Origin: Pseudomonas sp. PICF141
GTDB taxonomy: Bacteria; Pseudomonadota; Gammaproteobacteria; Pseudomonadales; Pseudomonadaceae
Direction: 5' to 3'
DNA length: 64,000 nucleotides
Assembly: GCF_002286815.1 (NCBI RefSeq)
Contig: NZ_MUNM01000037.1
Coordinates: forward strand, 124,001 to 188,000
Shown: one piece after another, positions 40,602 through 49,862 of the stretch
Numbering within the stretch: position 1 is the stretch's first letter
How the letters are laid out: every line of letters starts with the position of its first letter
Notes under the pieces: generated by a model
The model's input: only the letters and a program-made list of their open reading frames with translations
Database searches by the model: none
Told to the model about the DNA's origin: nothing
Position numbers and translations under genes: made by a program

Positions 40602-41675
40602 ATGAAAACACTGGCCAAACTCCCCGTCACCATCGTTACCGGCTTCCTCGGCTCGGGCAAAACCACCTTGCTGCGCCACATGCTCGACAACGCCCAGGGC
40701 CGCCGTATCGCGGTGATCGTCAACGAGTTCGGCGAGCTGGGCATCGACGGCGAAATCCTCAAGCAATGTTCGATCGGTTGCACCGAAGAAGAAGCCAACG
40801 GTCGCGTCTATGAACTGGCCAACGGCTGCCTGTGCTGCACCGTTCAGGAAGAGTTCTTCCCGGTGATGCGCGAGCTGGTCGCCCGTCGCGGCGACCTCGA
40901 CCACATCCTAATCGAAACCTCGGGCCTGGCCCTGCCAAAGCCTTTGGTTCAAGCCTTCCAGTGGCCGGAAATCCGCAGCGCCTGCACGGTTGACGCGGTG
41001 ATCACCGTGGTCGACAGCCCGGCCGTCGCGGCTGGCACCTTCGCAGCGTTCCCCGATCAGGTCGACGCCATGCGCAAACTCGACCCGAACCTGGACCACG
41101 AGTCGCCGTTGCACGAGCTGTTCGCCGACCAACTGGCCAGCGCCGACCTGGTGATCCTCAACAAGGCCGATCTGATCAGCGCTGAAGACCTGGCCCGTGT
41201 GCGCCTGGAAGTCGCCGAAGAGCTGCCGCCAGCGGTGAAAGTCATCGAAGCCAGCAGCGGTCGTCTGCCACTGGACGTGCTGATCGGCCTTGGCGCTGGC
41301 TCCGAAGAACACATCGACAGCCGCCACAGCCATCACGATCATCACCACGAAGGTGAAGACGGCCATCACGATGAGCACGACCACGACGCATTCGATTCCA
41401 TTTCGATCGAGCTGCCGCAAGCCGACGAAAGCCTGCTGCTGGACGCGCTGACTCAATTGGTGGTTCAGCACGGCATCTTGCGGGTCAAAGGTTTTGCAGC
41501 GGTGCCGAACAAACCGATGCGCCTGCTGATCCAGGGCGTGGGCACGCGTTTCGACAAGCATTTCGACCGTCAGTGGGGCGCTGAAGAAGCGCGCAGCACC
41601 CGTCTGGTGTTAATCGGTCAGGGCCTGGACGCCGCTGCACTCGAAGCGCAATTGCGCGCTGCGCTCAGCGTTTAA
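40602..41675 (+). CDS. cobW: CobW, COG0523 GTPase metallochaperone
   Basis: A 357-residue G3E-family GTPase. It shows the P-loop GFLGSGKT at residues 14-21, the metal-binding CxCC motif in ELANGCLCCTV, NKADL for guanine recognition and a histidine-rich loop (about 239-265). CobW supports cobalt delivery to the cobaltochelatase in aerobic B12 synthesis. It is the first gene behind the plus-strand riboswitch, with AAGGG before the ATG. cobN begins three bases after its stop. Confidence 0.93.
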   Translation: MKTLAKLPVTIVTGFLGSGKTTLLRHMLDNAQGRRIAVIVNEFGELGIDGEILKQCSIGCTEEEANGRVYELANGCLCCTVQEEFFPVMRELVARRGDLDHILIETSGLALPKPLVQAFQWPEIRSACTVDAVITVVDSPAVAAGTFAAFPDQVDAMRKLDPNLDHESPLHELFADQLASADLVILNKADLISAEDLARVRLEVAEELPPAVKVIEASSGRLPLDVLIGLGAGSEEHIDSRHSHHDHHHEGEDGHHDEHDHDAFDSISIELPQADESLLLDALTQLVVQHGILRVKGFAAVPNKPMRLLIQGVGTRFDKHFDRQWGAEEARSTRLVLIGQGLDAAALEAQLRAALSV

Positions 41676-41678
41676 GCC

Positions 41679-44600
41679 ATGCACCTGCTCAGGACCCAGC
41701 CCGGCGGTTTCGTGTCGGATGACAACATTGCCGACCTTGGACAAACCCCCGCCGAGCTGGTGATTCTGTGCAGCGGCGATTCCAGCCTGGCGTTGCTCGC
41801 CGAAGCGGCGCAGCAGTTGCCCGACGATTACCCGAGCCTGCGTCTGGCTAACCCGATGCAGGTGCAGAATCACGCTTCGGTCGATCTCTATGTCGACGAA
41901 GTGCTGCGCCACGCCAAAGTGATTCTGATCTCGCTGCACGGTGGCATCGCCTATTGGCGTTACGGCATCGAGCGTCTGGTGGAGTTGTCCGAGCGCGGCG
42001 TGCAGCTGATTCTGGTGCCGGGGGACGATCGCCCGGACCCGGAGCTCAGTGACCTGAGCACCGTAACTGCGCAAGAACGCGACCGGCTCTGGCACTTCCT
42101 GCGTCAGGGCGGCATGGCCAACGCGCTCGACCTGTTTCGCTGCCTCGCCAGCCGTTGGCTGGGCCGCGACTATCCATGGTCCGAGCCACAAACCCTGCCA
42201 CGCACCGCGATCTACCACCCGCAAAAAAGCCCCGCTGAGTTGAGCGATTGGCAAGCCGACTGGCAAGCCGATCGGCCGGTGGCGGCGGTGCTGTTTTACC
42301 GCTCGCATTTGCAGGCGGCGAACACCGGTTTCATCGATATTTTCTGCCAGCGTTTGCAAGCGGCGGGGTTGAACCCGTTGCCGATTGCGCTGGCCAGTTT
42401 GAAAGAGCCCGGCTGCCTGACGGTGGTCGAGGACTTGCTGGATGACGTCGAGGCGGGGGTGATTCTCAACACCACCGGTTTCGCCCAGTCCAGCCCCGAA
42501 GCGCCGCACCTGCGGCCGTTTCGCCGCAATATTCCAGTGATCCAGGCGATCTGCGCCCAGGACAATGAACCCGGCTGGCGCGCCAGCGAACAAGGCCTCG
42601 GCCCACGGGACCTGGCGATGCACATCGCACTGCCAGAACTGGATGGGCGAATCATCAGCCGCCCGATCAGTTTCAAGGATCTGGCGTGGCGTAGCGAGCG
42701 CAGTCAGTCCGACGTGGTCTGCTACCGGCCTGCACCTGCGCGCATGGATTTCGTTGCAGAACTGGCCCGGCGCTGGATCGATCTGGCGCGGGTGCCCAAT
42801 GGCGAAAAACGCATCGCCCTGATCCTCGCCAATTACCCGACTCGCGATGGGCGCATCGGCAATGGCGTCGGCCTCGATACTCCGGCTGCGGCATTGAACA
42901 TCCTGCGCGCCCTGCATGCCGAAGGTTATCCGCTGCCGGCCGAGTTGCCGCACAGCGGCACTGCGCTGATCCAGCAACTGCTCGGCGGCGTGAGCAACGA
43001 CCTCGATACCCTCGACCATCGTCCCTGCCATCAAAGCCTCGCGCTGGACGATTACAACCTGATGTTCAACGCGCTGCCCGAGGCTAATCGTCAGGCGGTG
43101 CTGGAGCGCTGGGGCTCGCCCGAAAACGATCCAATGTTCCGTGGCGGGCGAATGATGATCGCCGGACTGCGCTTCGGCCTGACCTTCGTCGGCATTCAAC
43201 CGGCCCGGGGGTATCAGGTGGACCCGAGCGCGGTCTATCACGACCCCGACCTGGTGCCGCCCCACGGCTATCTGGCGTTCTACTTCTGGTTGCGCAACAC
43301 CTACGGCGCTCACGGCGTGATCCATGTGGGCAAGCACGGCAACCTCGAATGGCTGCCGGGCAAGGGCGTCGGGCTGTCGGAAAACTGCTGGCCGGACGCA
43401 TTGCTCGGGCCGTTGCCGAACATCTATCCGTTTATCGTCAATGACCCGGGCGAGGGCGCCCAAGCCAAGCGCCGTACGCAGGCAGTGATCATCGATCACC
43501 TGATGCCGCCACTGACCCGCGCCGAAACCTACGGTCCGCTGCGCAATCTCGAAATGTTGGCCGACGAATATTACGAAGCGCAATTGCTCGATCCGCGCCG
43601 CGCCCGGGAACTGCAGCGCGACATTCTGCAACTGGTGCGCGACACGCACATCGACCGCGAACTGCAACTGGACGAGAAGCTGGACAGCGATGCCGATGCG
43701 GCGATCTGGTTACCGCGTCTGGACACGTACCTGTGCGACTTAAAGGAATCGCAGATACGCGATGGCCTGCACGTATTTGGTGAGTCACCAGTGGGACAGT
43801 TGCGCATCGACACTTTATTGGCCTTGCTGCGTATTCCTCGCGGCGATGGACGAGGGGCGCAATCGAGTTTGTTGCGGGCGCTGGCCAAGGCGTTTGCGTT
43901 GGGGTTTGATCCATTGGATTGCGTTTTGGCCGAGCCGTGGAGCGGGCCGCGTCCTGCTGAGTTGCAAACCCTCACTGATGAAGTCTGGCGCACCGCAGGT
44001 GATACCCGCGAACGCCTGGAACTGTTCGCCGCTCAACTGATCTCGCAGGCACTGAGCACACCTCAAACCAACCCCGCCCCCTGTGGGAACGAGCCCTTGT
44101 GGCGAGGGGGCTTGCCCCCGTTGGGTCGCGAAGCGGCCCCAAAAAATGGGACTGCTGCGCAGTCCAACGGGGGCAAGCCCCCTCGCCACAAAGGCTCGCT
44201 CCCACAGGAGGGTGATTGGTCGCAAGTGAATGCCATCATCGACAGCCTGCGCGAAGTCGTTGCCCCACGCCTGGACGCCTGCGGCCCAGCGGAAATGCGC
44301 GGCTTGCTCGACGCCCTCAGCGGCCGATTCGTCCCCGCCGGCCCGAGCGGCGCACCGAGCCGCGGACGGCTGGACGTGCTGCCCACCGGGCGCAACTTCT
44401 ACTCGGTGGATGTGCGCAACCTGCCGACCACCACCGCGTGGCGCATCGGTTTTCAGTCCGCAAACCTGATTCTTGAGCGGCACTTGCAAGACCACGGCGA
44501 TCACCTGCGTCAGCTCGGCCTGTCGGTCTGGGGCACCGCGACCATGCGCACTGGCGGCGATGACATCGCCCAGGCCATGGCGCTGATGGGCGTGCGACCG

Positions 44601-45581
44601 GTGTGGGCGACCGGCAGTCAGCGGGTCGACGATTTCGAAATTTTGCCATTGAGTTTGCTGGACCGCCCACGGGTGGACGTGACCTTGCGCGTCTCCGGAT
44701 TTTTCCGCGATGCCTTTGCCAACCTGATCCGGCTATTCGACGCGGCCGTGCAAGCGGTCGCCGCGCTGGATGAACCCGACGATTTCAATCCGTTGGCGGC
44801 CAAGGTTCGTGCCGAGCGCACAGCGTTGATGGAATCGGGCCTGGATGAAGACGCGGCGCGGCGGCAGGCCGGCTGGCGCATCTTCGGGGCCAAACCGGGT
44901 GCTTACGGAGCGGGCGTGCAGGGCGCCATCGACGGTCGCCTGTGGCAAAGCCGCGACGACCTGGCCGAGGTTTACCTGAACTGGGGCGGCTACGCTTACG
45001 GCGGCTCTGACGAAGGCACCGCCGCCCGCGAACAGTTTGCCCAGCGTCTGAGCCAAGTGCAGGCGGTGCTGCAAAACCAGGACAACCGCGAACACGATTT
45101 GCTCGATTCCAACGACTATTACCAGTTTCAGGGTGGCATGCTGGCGGCCGTTGAAAGCCTCAGCGGTGAAGTCGCGGCCAGTTATCACGGCGACCACAGT
45201 CAGCCGGATTTGCCGAAGATTCGCACCTTGAAGGAAGAGTTGAATCGGGTGATCCGTTCCCGGGCGGCCAATCCGAAATGGATCGACGGGGTCAAGCGCC
45301 ATGGCTATAAAGGCGCATTCGAACTGGCGGCGACGGTCGATAACCTGTTTGCGTTCGATGCCACCACGCAGCTGATCGACGACCACCAATATGCGTTGCT
45401 GGCGGACGCTTACTTGCTCGATCCGGCGACCCGGGAGTTTGTCCGCGAACACAATCCCCATGCCTTGCGCGACATGACCGAACGCCTGCTGGAAGCGCAG
45501 CAGCGGGGGCTGTGGAAAGAGCCGGGCGAGTACCGCGTGGCGCTGGAGAATTTGTTGCTGGACATAGAAGAAGAAAGTTAA
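41679..45581 (+). CDS. cobN: Cobaltochelatase large subunit CobN
   Basis: A 1300-residue CobN/BchH-type subunit that binds hydrogenobyrinic diamide and receives cobalt. Typical blocks are present (HGVIHVGKHGNLEWLPGK; LRQLGLSVWGTATMRTGGDD; LNWGGYAYGG). About 42 residues around 803-845 are unlike any CobN sequence; they are the translation of a REP element at 44081-44207 inserted in frame, so the protein is longer than usual. Flanking sequence resumes normally at IDSLREVVAPRLDACGPAEM. The ATG at 41679 lies three bases after cobW, in the same operon. Confidence 0.93.
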   Translation: MHLLRTQPGGFVSDDNIADLGQTPAELVILCSGDSSLALLAEAAQQLPDDYPSLRLANPMQVQNHASVDLYVDEVLRHAKVILISLHGGIAYWRYGIERLVELSERGVQLILVPGDDRPDPELSDLSTVTAQERDRLWHFLRQGGMANALDLFRCLASRWLGRDYPWSEPQTLPRTAIYHPQKSPAELSDWQADWQADRPVAAVLFYRSHLQAANTGFIDIFCQRLQAAGLNPLPIALASLKEPGCLTVVEDLLDDVEAGVILNTTGFAQSSPEAPHLRPFRRNIPVIQAICAQDNEPGWRASEQGLGPRDLAMHIALPELDGRIISRPISFKDLAWRSERSQSDVVCYRPAPARMDFVAELARRWIDLARVPNGEKRIALILANYPTRDGRIGNGVGLDTPAAALNILRALHAEGYPLPAELPHSGTALIQQLLGGVSNDLDTLDHRPCHQSLALDDYNLMFNALPEANRQAVLERWGSPENDPMFRGGRMMIAGLRFGLTFVGIQPARGYQVDPSAVYHDPDLVPPHGYLAFYFWLRNTYGAHGVIHVGKHGNLEWLPGKGVGLSENCWPDALLGPLPNIYPFIVNDPGEGAQAKRRTQAVIIDHLMPPLTRAETYGPLRNLEMLADEYYEAQLLDPRRARELQRDILQLVRDTHIDRELQLDEKLDSDADAAIWLPRLDTYLCDLKESQIRDGLHVFGESPVGQLRIDTLLALLRIPRGDGRGAQSSLLRALAKAFALGFDPLDCVLAEPWSGPRPAELQTLTDEVWRTAGDTRERLELFAAQLISQALSTPQTNPAPCGNEPLWRGGLPPLGREAAPKNGTAAQSNGGKPPRHKGSLPQEGDWSQVNAIIDSLREVVAPRLDACGPAEMRGLLDALSGRFVPAGPSGAPSRGRLDVLPTGRNFYSVDVRNLPTTTAWRIGFQSANLILERHLQDHGDHLRQLGLSVWGTATMRTGGDDIAQAMALMGVRPVWATGSQRVDDFEILPLSLLDRPRVDVTLRVSGFFRDAFANLIRLFDAAVQAVAALDEPDDFNPLAAKVRAERTALMESGLDEDAARRQAGWRIFGAKPGAYGAGVQGAIDGRLWQSRDDLAEVYLNWGGYAYGGSDEGTAAREQFAQRLSQVQAVLQNQDNREHDLLDSNDYYQFQGGMLAAVESLSGEVAASYHGDHSQPDLPKIRTLKEELNRVIRSRAANPKWIDGVKRHGYKGAFELAATVDNLFAFDATTQLIDDHQYALLADAYLLDPATREFVREHNPHALRDMTERLLEAQQRGLWKEPGEYRVALENLLLDIEEES
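44081..44207. repeat. REP-type hairpin inserted inside the cobN coding frame
   Basis: Two 44-base inverted arms (44081-44124 and 44164-44207) carry the core GGCGAGGGGGCTTGCCCCCG and complement. The reading frame of cobN passes through without a stop, giving an Arg/Gly/Pro-rich insert (GNEPLWRGGLPPLGRE and onward). A copy of the same class lies between genes at 55957-56050. Confidence 0.95.
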
Positions 45582-45598
45582 CGCGCTTAAACCTGACG

Positions 45599-45709
45599 GA
45601 TCGTTCCCACGCTCCGCGTGGGAATGCAACCCGGGACGCTCCGCGTCCCTTCCAGAGCCGAACGCGGAGCGTCCGTTGAGGCATTCCCACGCAGAGCGGG
45701 GGAACGATC
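45599..45709. repeat. GATCGTTCCCACGC palindromic element, copy 2
   Basis: A 111-base element with inverted ends (GATCGTTCCCACGCTCCGCG and a slightly diverged complement) in the 156-base gap between cobN and chlI. It interrupts the operon without a gene between. Confidence 0.9.
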
Positions 45710-45737
45710 ACACCACCGACCACACGAGTAATGCCAC

Positions 45738-46745
45738 ATGACCGACACCCCACATTTCCCACTCTCCGCCGTGGTCGGCGCCGATGACTTGAAACTCGCG
45801 CTGTACCTGACCGCCATCGACCCGAAAATCGGCGGCGTGCTGATCGAAGGTCCACGGGGCATGGCCAAATCGACCCTGGCCCGAGGCCTGGCGGACCTGT
45901 TGGCCAGCGGTCAATTCGTCACCTTACCCCTGGGCGCTACCGAAGAACGGTTGGTCGGTACCCTGGATCTTGACGCGGCCCTGAGCGAGGGGCGCGCACA
46001 GTTTTCCCCCGGCGTATTGGCCAAGGCCGACGGCGGCGTGCTGTATGTCGATGAAGTCAACCTGCTGCCCGATCACCTCGTGGACTTGTTGCTCGATGTG
46101 GCCGCCAGCGGCACCAACCTGATCGAGCGTGACGGAATTTCCCATCGGCATTCGGCGAAGTTTGTGCTGATCGGCACCATGAACCCGGAAGAGGGCGAGT
46201 TGCGTCCGCAATTGCTCGACCGCTTTGGCTTGAACGTCGCCCTCAGTGGCCACACCGCACCCGCCGAGCGGGGTCAGATCATCCGTCGTCGACTGGATTT
46301 CGACAGCAACCCGCAAGGGTTCTGCGCCGAGTGGGAAAGCCCGCAACAGGCACTGCGCGAGCGTTGCCAAAAGGCGCGCGCAGCACTGGCGAGCATTCCC
46401 CTGGACGATGCCGCGCTGGCGCAGATCACCGAGCGTTGCTTTGCCGCTGGCGTCGATGGCCTGCGAGCCGATCTGGTCTGGTTGCGCGCGGCCCGGGCTC
46501 ATGCGGCCTGGCGCGGAGCGCTGACCATTGGCGAAGAAGATATCGACGCGGTCGCCGAGTTTGCCTTGCGCCATCGTCGTCGCGAACACTCAAAACCGGC
46601 GCCGCAACAATCCCGGGCACCGCAGCCGCCCTCGACCGGACACGCCAATCCGAGCGAAGGTCAGGGCCAGTGGGGCGAAATGCCCGCCCAGGCGCTGCCG
46701 GTCGGCGCGCGACGTGAAGTGCCGAGCTGGCCAAAAAAGCCTTAG
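45738..46745 (+). CDS. Magnesium-chelatase ChlI-like AAA+ ATPase (cobalt chelatase subunit)
   Basis: A 335-residue AAA+ protein with Walker A EGPRGMAKST, Walker B GVLYVDEVNLL and the ChlI-type LIGTMNPEEGELRPQLLDRFGL block. With the VWA protein that follows it forms a ChlI/ChlD-like pair. Placed after cobN, it most likely energises cobalt insertion in place of CobS/CobT. The C-terminal 50 residues are proline/serine-rich. The stop codon adjoins an 11-base inverted repeat at 46745-46780. Confidence 0.88.
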   Translation: MTDTPHFPLSAVVGADDLKLALYLTAIDPKIGGVLIEGPRGMAKSTLARGLADLLASGQFVTLPLGATEERLVGTLDLDAALSEGRAQFSPGVLAKADGGVLYVDEVNLLPDHLVDLLLDVAASGTNLIERDGISHRHSAKFVLIGTMNPEEGELRPQLLDRFGLNVALSGHTAPAERGQIIRRRLDFDSNPQGFCAEWESPQQALRERCQKARAALASIPLDDAALAQITERCFAAGVDGLRADLVWLRAARAHAAWRGALTIGEEDIDAVAEFALRHRRREHSKPAPQQSRAPQPPSTGHANPSEGQGQWGEMPAQALPVGARREVPSWPKKP

Positions 46746-46780
46746 GCATTCGCCCTCGATCAGACGCGGGGGCGAATGCC
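46745..46780. repeat. Perfect 11-base inverted repeat at the chlI/VWA junction
   Basis: GGCATTCGCCC (46745-46755) and its exact complement (46770-46780) around a 14-base loop, beginning at the last base of the chlI stop codon. It could be a hairpin that limits read-through into the VWA gene, or a small mobile palindrome. No T tract follows. Confidence 0.8.
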
Positions 46781-46834
46781 AGACCCCGTGCAGGACGGCT
46801 GGATCACGGTAAGCAGGGCAAGCGCCACGCGGCC

Positions 46835-47410
46835 ATGAGCGGATCGATCAATTGGCCCGGCACCTTGCTCAATGGCCGACCGCGTCAACGCGACGATGTG
46901 TTGTTTCACCTGCGCACCCGCAGCCCGCATGAATTATGGCTGGTGATCGTCGATGCCTCGGCCTCGACCCGGCGTCATCAAGCGTTGAGCGATGCCAAGG
47001 GACTGCTGGCACAACTGTTCGACGATGCCTATCGGCAGCGTGCGCGCCTGGCGTTGCTGACGGCCAGCGGCCATGTGCCCAGATGGCAGGTGCAAGGTTT
47101 GAAAGCCTCCGCTGGTTTGCGCGACTGGCTCGATGGGCTCGGGGCCGGCGGCGGTACGCCGATGCTGGCGGCGTTGGGCGAGGCAGGGCGCTGGCTGGTG
47201 GCTCGGCAAAAACGTTTTCCGGCAGAGCAGCAACGGCTGCTGCTGGTGACGGATGGACGACTGAAGGAATGGTCAGCGTTGCCGGCGCTCGATTGCCCGG
47301 GGCTGCTGATCGACATCGAGCGCGGGCCGATTCGTCTTGGCCGGGCTAAAGTGTTGGCAGCGCAGTTGCAGGTTGATTATCGACATATCGATGAGCTGAT
47401 TTCAGGTTGA
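46835..47410 (+). CDS. VWA-domain protein, ChlD-like chelatase partner
   Basis: From the first ATG the protein has 191 residues and a von Willebrand A domain with MIDAS motif DASAS and a later VTDGRLKEW block. This is the partner of the ChlI-like ATPase in the cobalt chelatase. The frame stays open 5' of this ATG to 46718 and encodes sequence that looks native (RLDHGKQGKRHAA), but no ATG, GTG or TTG is available there. Translation may begin at a rarer codon (CTG at 46727, or ATT at 46748) or the gene has lost its original start. Confidence 0.8.
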   Translation: MSGSINWPGTLLNGRPRQRDDVLFHLRTRSPHELWLVIVDASASTRRHQALSDAKGLLAQLFDDAYRQRARLALLTASGHVPRWQVQGLKASAGLRDWLDGLGAGGGTPMLAALGEAGRWLVARQKRFPAEQQRLLLVTDGRLKEWSALPALDCPGLLIDIERGPIRLGRAKVLAAQLQVDYRHIDELISG

Positions 47411-47432
47411 GTTTTGTGCTGACAGTATTGGC

Positions 47433-47498
47433 CCATCGCGAGCAGGCTCGCTCCCACGTTTGATTTGTGGCGTGTGGGAGCGAGCCTGCTCGCGATGG
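47433..47498. repeat. REP hairpin, CCATCGCGAGCAGGCTCGC class
   Basis: Perfect 25-base arms (47433-47457 and 47474-47498) around a 16-base loop just after the VWA gene. It is the probable 3' structure of the cob operon transcript. Confidence 0.93.
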
Positions 47499-47581
47499 CA
47501 TCACCTCGGAATCGGATAGTCGCAGCTCATCTGCATCGCTACCCCATGCTGCTGTAAGCAACCTCATCACAGGAGTGACCC

Positions 47582-49228
47582 ATGCGCGTTCTAGCCCGTA
47601 ACGATCAGGACGATTTCCGCGTCAAAGCCTACGCTGGCACCAACGGCGTGTTGCTGGCGATCGATCTGGCCGAACCCCGCCGCAAGGGCCTGCTGGGGTT
47701 CGCCATCGAAAAACAGCAAGGCAGCAAACCGTGGCTGTTTCTGTTCAACAGCCTGACCTTCCCCGGCAAGGCTCATACGTTCCCCCAGTTCCACGCCACC
47801 CCCAGCGATGCCGCGCCATTGCAGAAATTTCGCTGGGCCGATTACGCGGTCAATCCGGGCGTGACGATCCATTATCGGGTGCACCTGGCCTACGGCACCG
47901 CCGATGCGCCGCAGCTGGGTGAGTTCCTGGAACTGACGCTCACCACCGACAATGGCCTTCCAGCGGGCCAGAACGTTATCTTCAACCGGGCGGTGGCCGC
48001 GAGTCAGGCCTTCCAGCGCAAATTCGCCGACCTCGATGCGCTGCTCAGCGCCAACAAGAAACTGCCCATCGAAGAATGGCCCGATGCCCCGCGACAATGG
48101 CTGGAAAACGGTCTGCTCGCACGCTTGCTCGGGTTCATTGAACGGGCCGAGGATGGCCGGTGGGCGCTGGACGTCGCGATCTATGAGTACCAGTTGCAGG
48201 TGATCGTCGATGCGGTGAACGCCGCTTTCGAGCGCGGCGTAAAGGTTCGGATTCTGTACCACGCCCAACCGGACGAGGACACCACGGCGCTGAACGAAGC
48301 CAGCCTGGAAAAAATCCCGGCGGCGAACAAGCGCGGGCGGGTCACTCACAACATTTTTCACAACAAGTTCATGGTCCTGAGCCGGGTCGACGCAGCGGGG
48401 CAGCATCAGCCCGAAGCGGTACTGTGCGGCAGCACCAATTTCACCGCCAACGGCGTTTATCGTCAGGCCAACGTGGTGCATGTGCTGGACGACGCCCGGA
48501 TCGCTGCCAGTTATCTGCAAACCTTCGAACAGGTCTGGGCCGTGCCCGCAGACGTCGGCGCCACCCGGGAATGGCTCACGGAAAACAATCCGATGCAGCC
48601 GGCGCAGGCACTGTTCGCCGGCTTCTCACCGCGCTCGGGCCAGGGCGACCTGCGTGAGTTCGTCGACATCATCAACGCCGCCAAAAAAGACCTGCTGTTC
48701 GTCACGGCGTTCGCCTTGCCAGACGAAGTGCTCAACGCCTTGCTCGGCCTGCCTCACGACGACATCTTGCGTTATGGCTTGCAAAACACCGTCAGCCGCA
48801 TCACCGGTTTCCACGCTGATCGCACCGCTCAATTTGCCGCCACTGCGCTGCTCAATACCGGCCTGGAAGGCTGGCTCAAGGAAAACATGAAAGGCCAGAA
48901 GGGCAGACTGCTGGTGCACACCAAAGTCATCGTCGTCGACTTTACCAGTGACACACCGACGATCATCAGCGGCAGCCACAACTTGAGTGAGGCGGCCAGC
49001 AACGGCAATGATGAGAACTACCTGATCATCCGTGGCGACACCGACCTGGCCGATCGTTATGGGCTGGAACTGCTGCGCTTTTACGAGCATTACCGGTTCC
49101 GCTACTTCGCAAAAAAACTGGCCCTCAAGCAGGTCCGACCGTTGGCTGCGGACGACAGCTGGACCGATGATTATTACCTCGAAGGCGATCTGCGCATGTT
49201 GTCGCGGTTGCGTTTTGCCGGACGATAA
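47582..49228 (+). CDS. Phospholipase D-family protein
   Basis: A 548-residue protein with two PLD/HKD-type halves. The C-terminal motif is canonical (HTKVIVVD followed by ISGSHNLSEAA). The N-terminal one is HNKFMVLS followed by LCGSTNFTANG and has Ser where the conserved Asp normally sits. PLD-family members cleave phosphodiesters in lipids or nucleic acids. There is no signal peptide, so a cytoplasmic or T6SS-delivered role is open. AGGAG precedes the ATG. The gene stands alone between two REP elements, with no vgrG or immunity gene next to it. Confidence 0.83.
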   Translation: MRVLARNDQDDFRVKAYAGTNGVLLAIDLAEPRRKGLLGFAIEKQQGSKPWLFLFNSLTFPGKAHTFPQFHATPSDAAPLQKFRWADYAVNPGVTIHYRVHLAYGTADAPQLGEFLELTLTTDNGLPAGQNVIFNRAVAASQAFQRKFADLDALLSANKKLPIEEWPDAPRQWLENGLLARLLGFIERAEDGRWALDVAIYEYQLQVIVDAVNAAFERGVKVRILYHAQPDEDTTALNEASLEKIPAANKRGRVTHNIFHNKFMVLSRVDAAGQHQPEAVLCGSTNFTANGVYRQANVVHVLDDARIAASYLQTFEQVWAVPADVGATREWLTENNPMQPAQALFAGFSPRSGQGDLREFVDIINAAKKDLLFVTAFALPDEVLNALLGLPHDDILRYGLQNTVSRITGFHADRTAQFAATALLNTGLEGWLKENMKGQKGRLLVHTKVIVVDFTSDTPTIISGSHNLSEAASNGNDENYLIIRGDTDLADRYGLELLRFYEHYRFRYFAKKLALKQVRPLAADDSWTDDYYLEGDLRMLSRLRFAGR

Positions 49229-49308
49229 ACAGCCTGGCGGGCTCCCTGTAGGAGCGGGGCTCACGATAGCGGCAGATCAGTCAACATAGATGTTGAATGT
49301 AAGGCCCT

Positions 49309-49391
49309 CATCGCGAGCAGGCTCGCTCCCACAGTTGACCGGGGTGTCCAGATAGACTCGTTCTAATGTGGGAGCGAGCCCTGCTCGCGAC
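49309..49391. repeat. REP hairpin, TCGCGAGCAGGCTCGC class
   Basis: Inverted arms at 49309-49334 and 49368-49391 (one with an extra C). A further half-element (CTGTAGGAGCGGGGCTCACGA) precedes it at 49245-49266. It fills the convergent gap between the PLD and thioredoxin-like genes. Confidence 0.88.
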
Positions 49392-49409
49392 AGCAATCTG
49401 TCAGCCGCC

Positions 49410-49862
49410 TCAAACATGACTCGACAGCCGTACATTCAACAGCTCCCGTGCCCGAGGTGCAGTGCGTAAAGTGCTGAGGGTTTTCTGCAACCATGGCAAG
49501 TCGTGGCGGGGTTTGCGGGTAATCGGTGGTTTGGGCCTGAGCTTGCCGATGTGCTTTTTGAAATTTTCTTCCAGGGTTTGCCGGGTGCCAATACCCTTGA
49601 GTTTCTTCAGCAGTCTCCCTTCCTTGTAGAACAACACAGTCGGTGTGCCGGTGACATCCGGATGCCTGGGGGACTCGCTCGTGTTCAGCATGTAGACCTG
49701 CGCGTGATCCCTGTACTGCTCGGCAATGGTGCGGAAAACCGGCTCGGCCATTTCGCAGGCGGGACAGTGTTGGTTGCCGAAATACAGGATCACCGGGCGC
49801 CAGGTTTTCAGGGCTTTGCGATAGGCCGGAGCCAGCGTTGATGGGTGAGTCATCGAACTCAT
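49410..49862 (-). CDS. Thioredoxin-family protein
   Basis: A 150-residue cytoplasmic thioredoxin fold. The redox motif is CPAC (Cys33, Cys36) in GNQHCPACEMAEPVF, the cis-proline segment is TGTPTVLFYKEG, and a basic C-terminal tail of about 45 residues is added. The CPAC pair differs from CGPC, which usually alters redox potential. AAGGAG sits six bases before the ATG at 49862. The partner is unknown. Confidence 0.87.
   Translation of the reverse strand: MSSMTHPSTLAPAYRKALKTWRPVILYFGNQHCPACEMAEPVFRTIAEQYRDHAQVYMLNTSESPRHPDVTGTPTVLFYKEGRLLKKLKGIGTRQTLEENFKKHIGKLRPKPPITRKPRHDLPWLQKTLSTLRTAPRARELLNVRLSSHV

Noticed and set aside
41610..43667. 685-codon open frame opposite cobN
   Set aside because: Antisense to cobN and without motifs; the frame is open only because of GC-rich codon bias.
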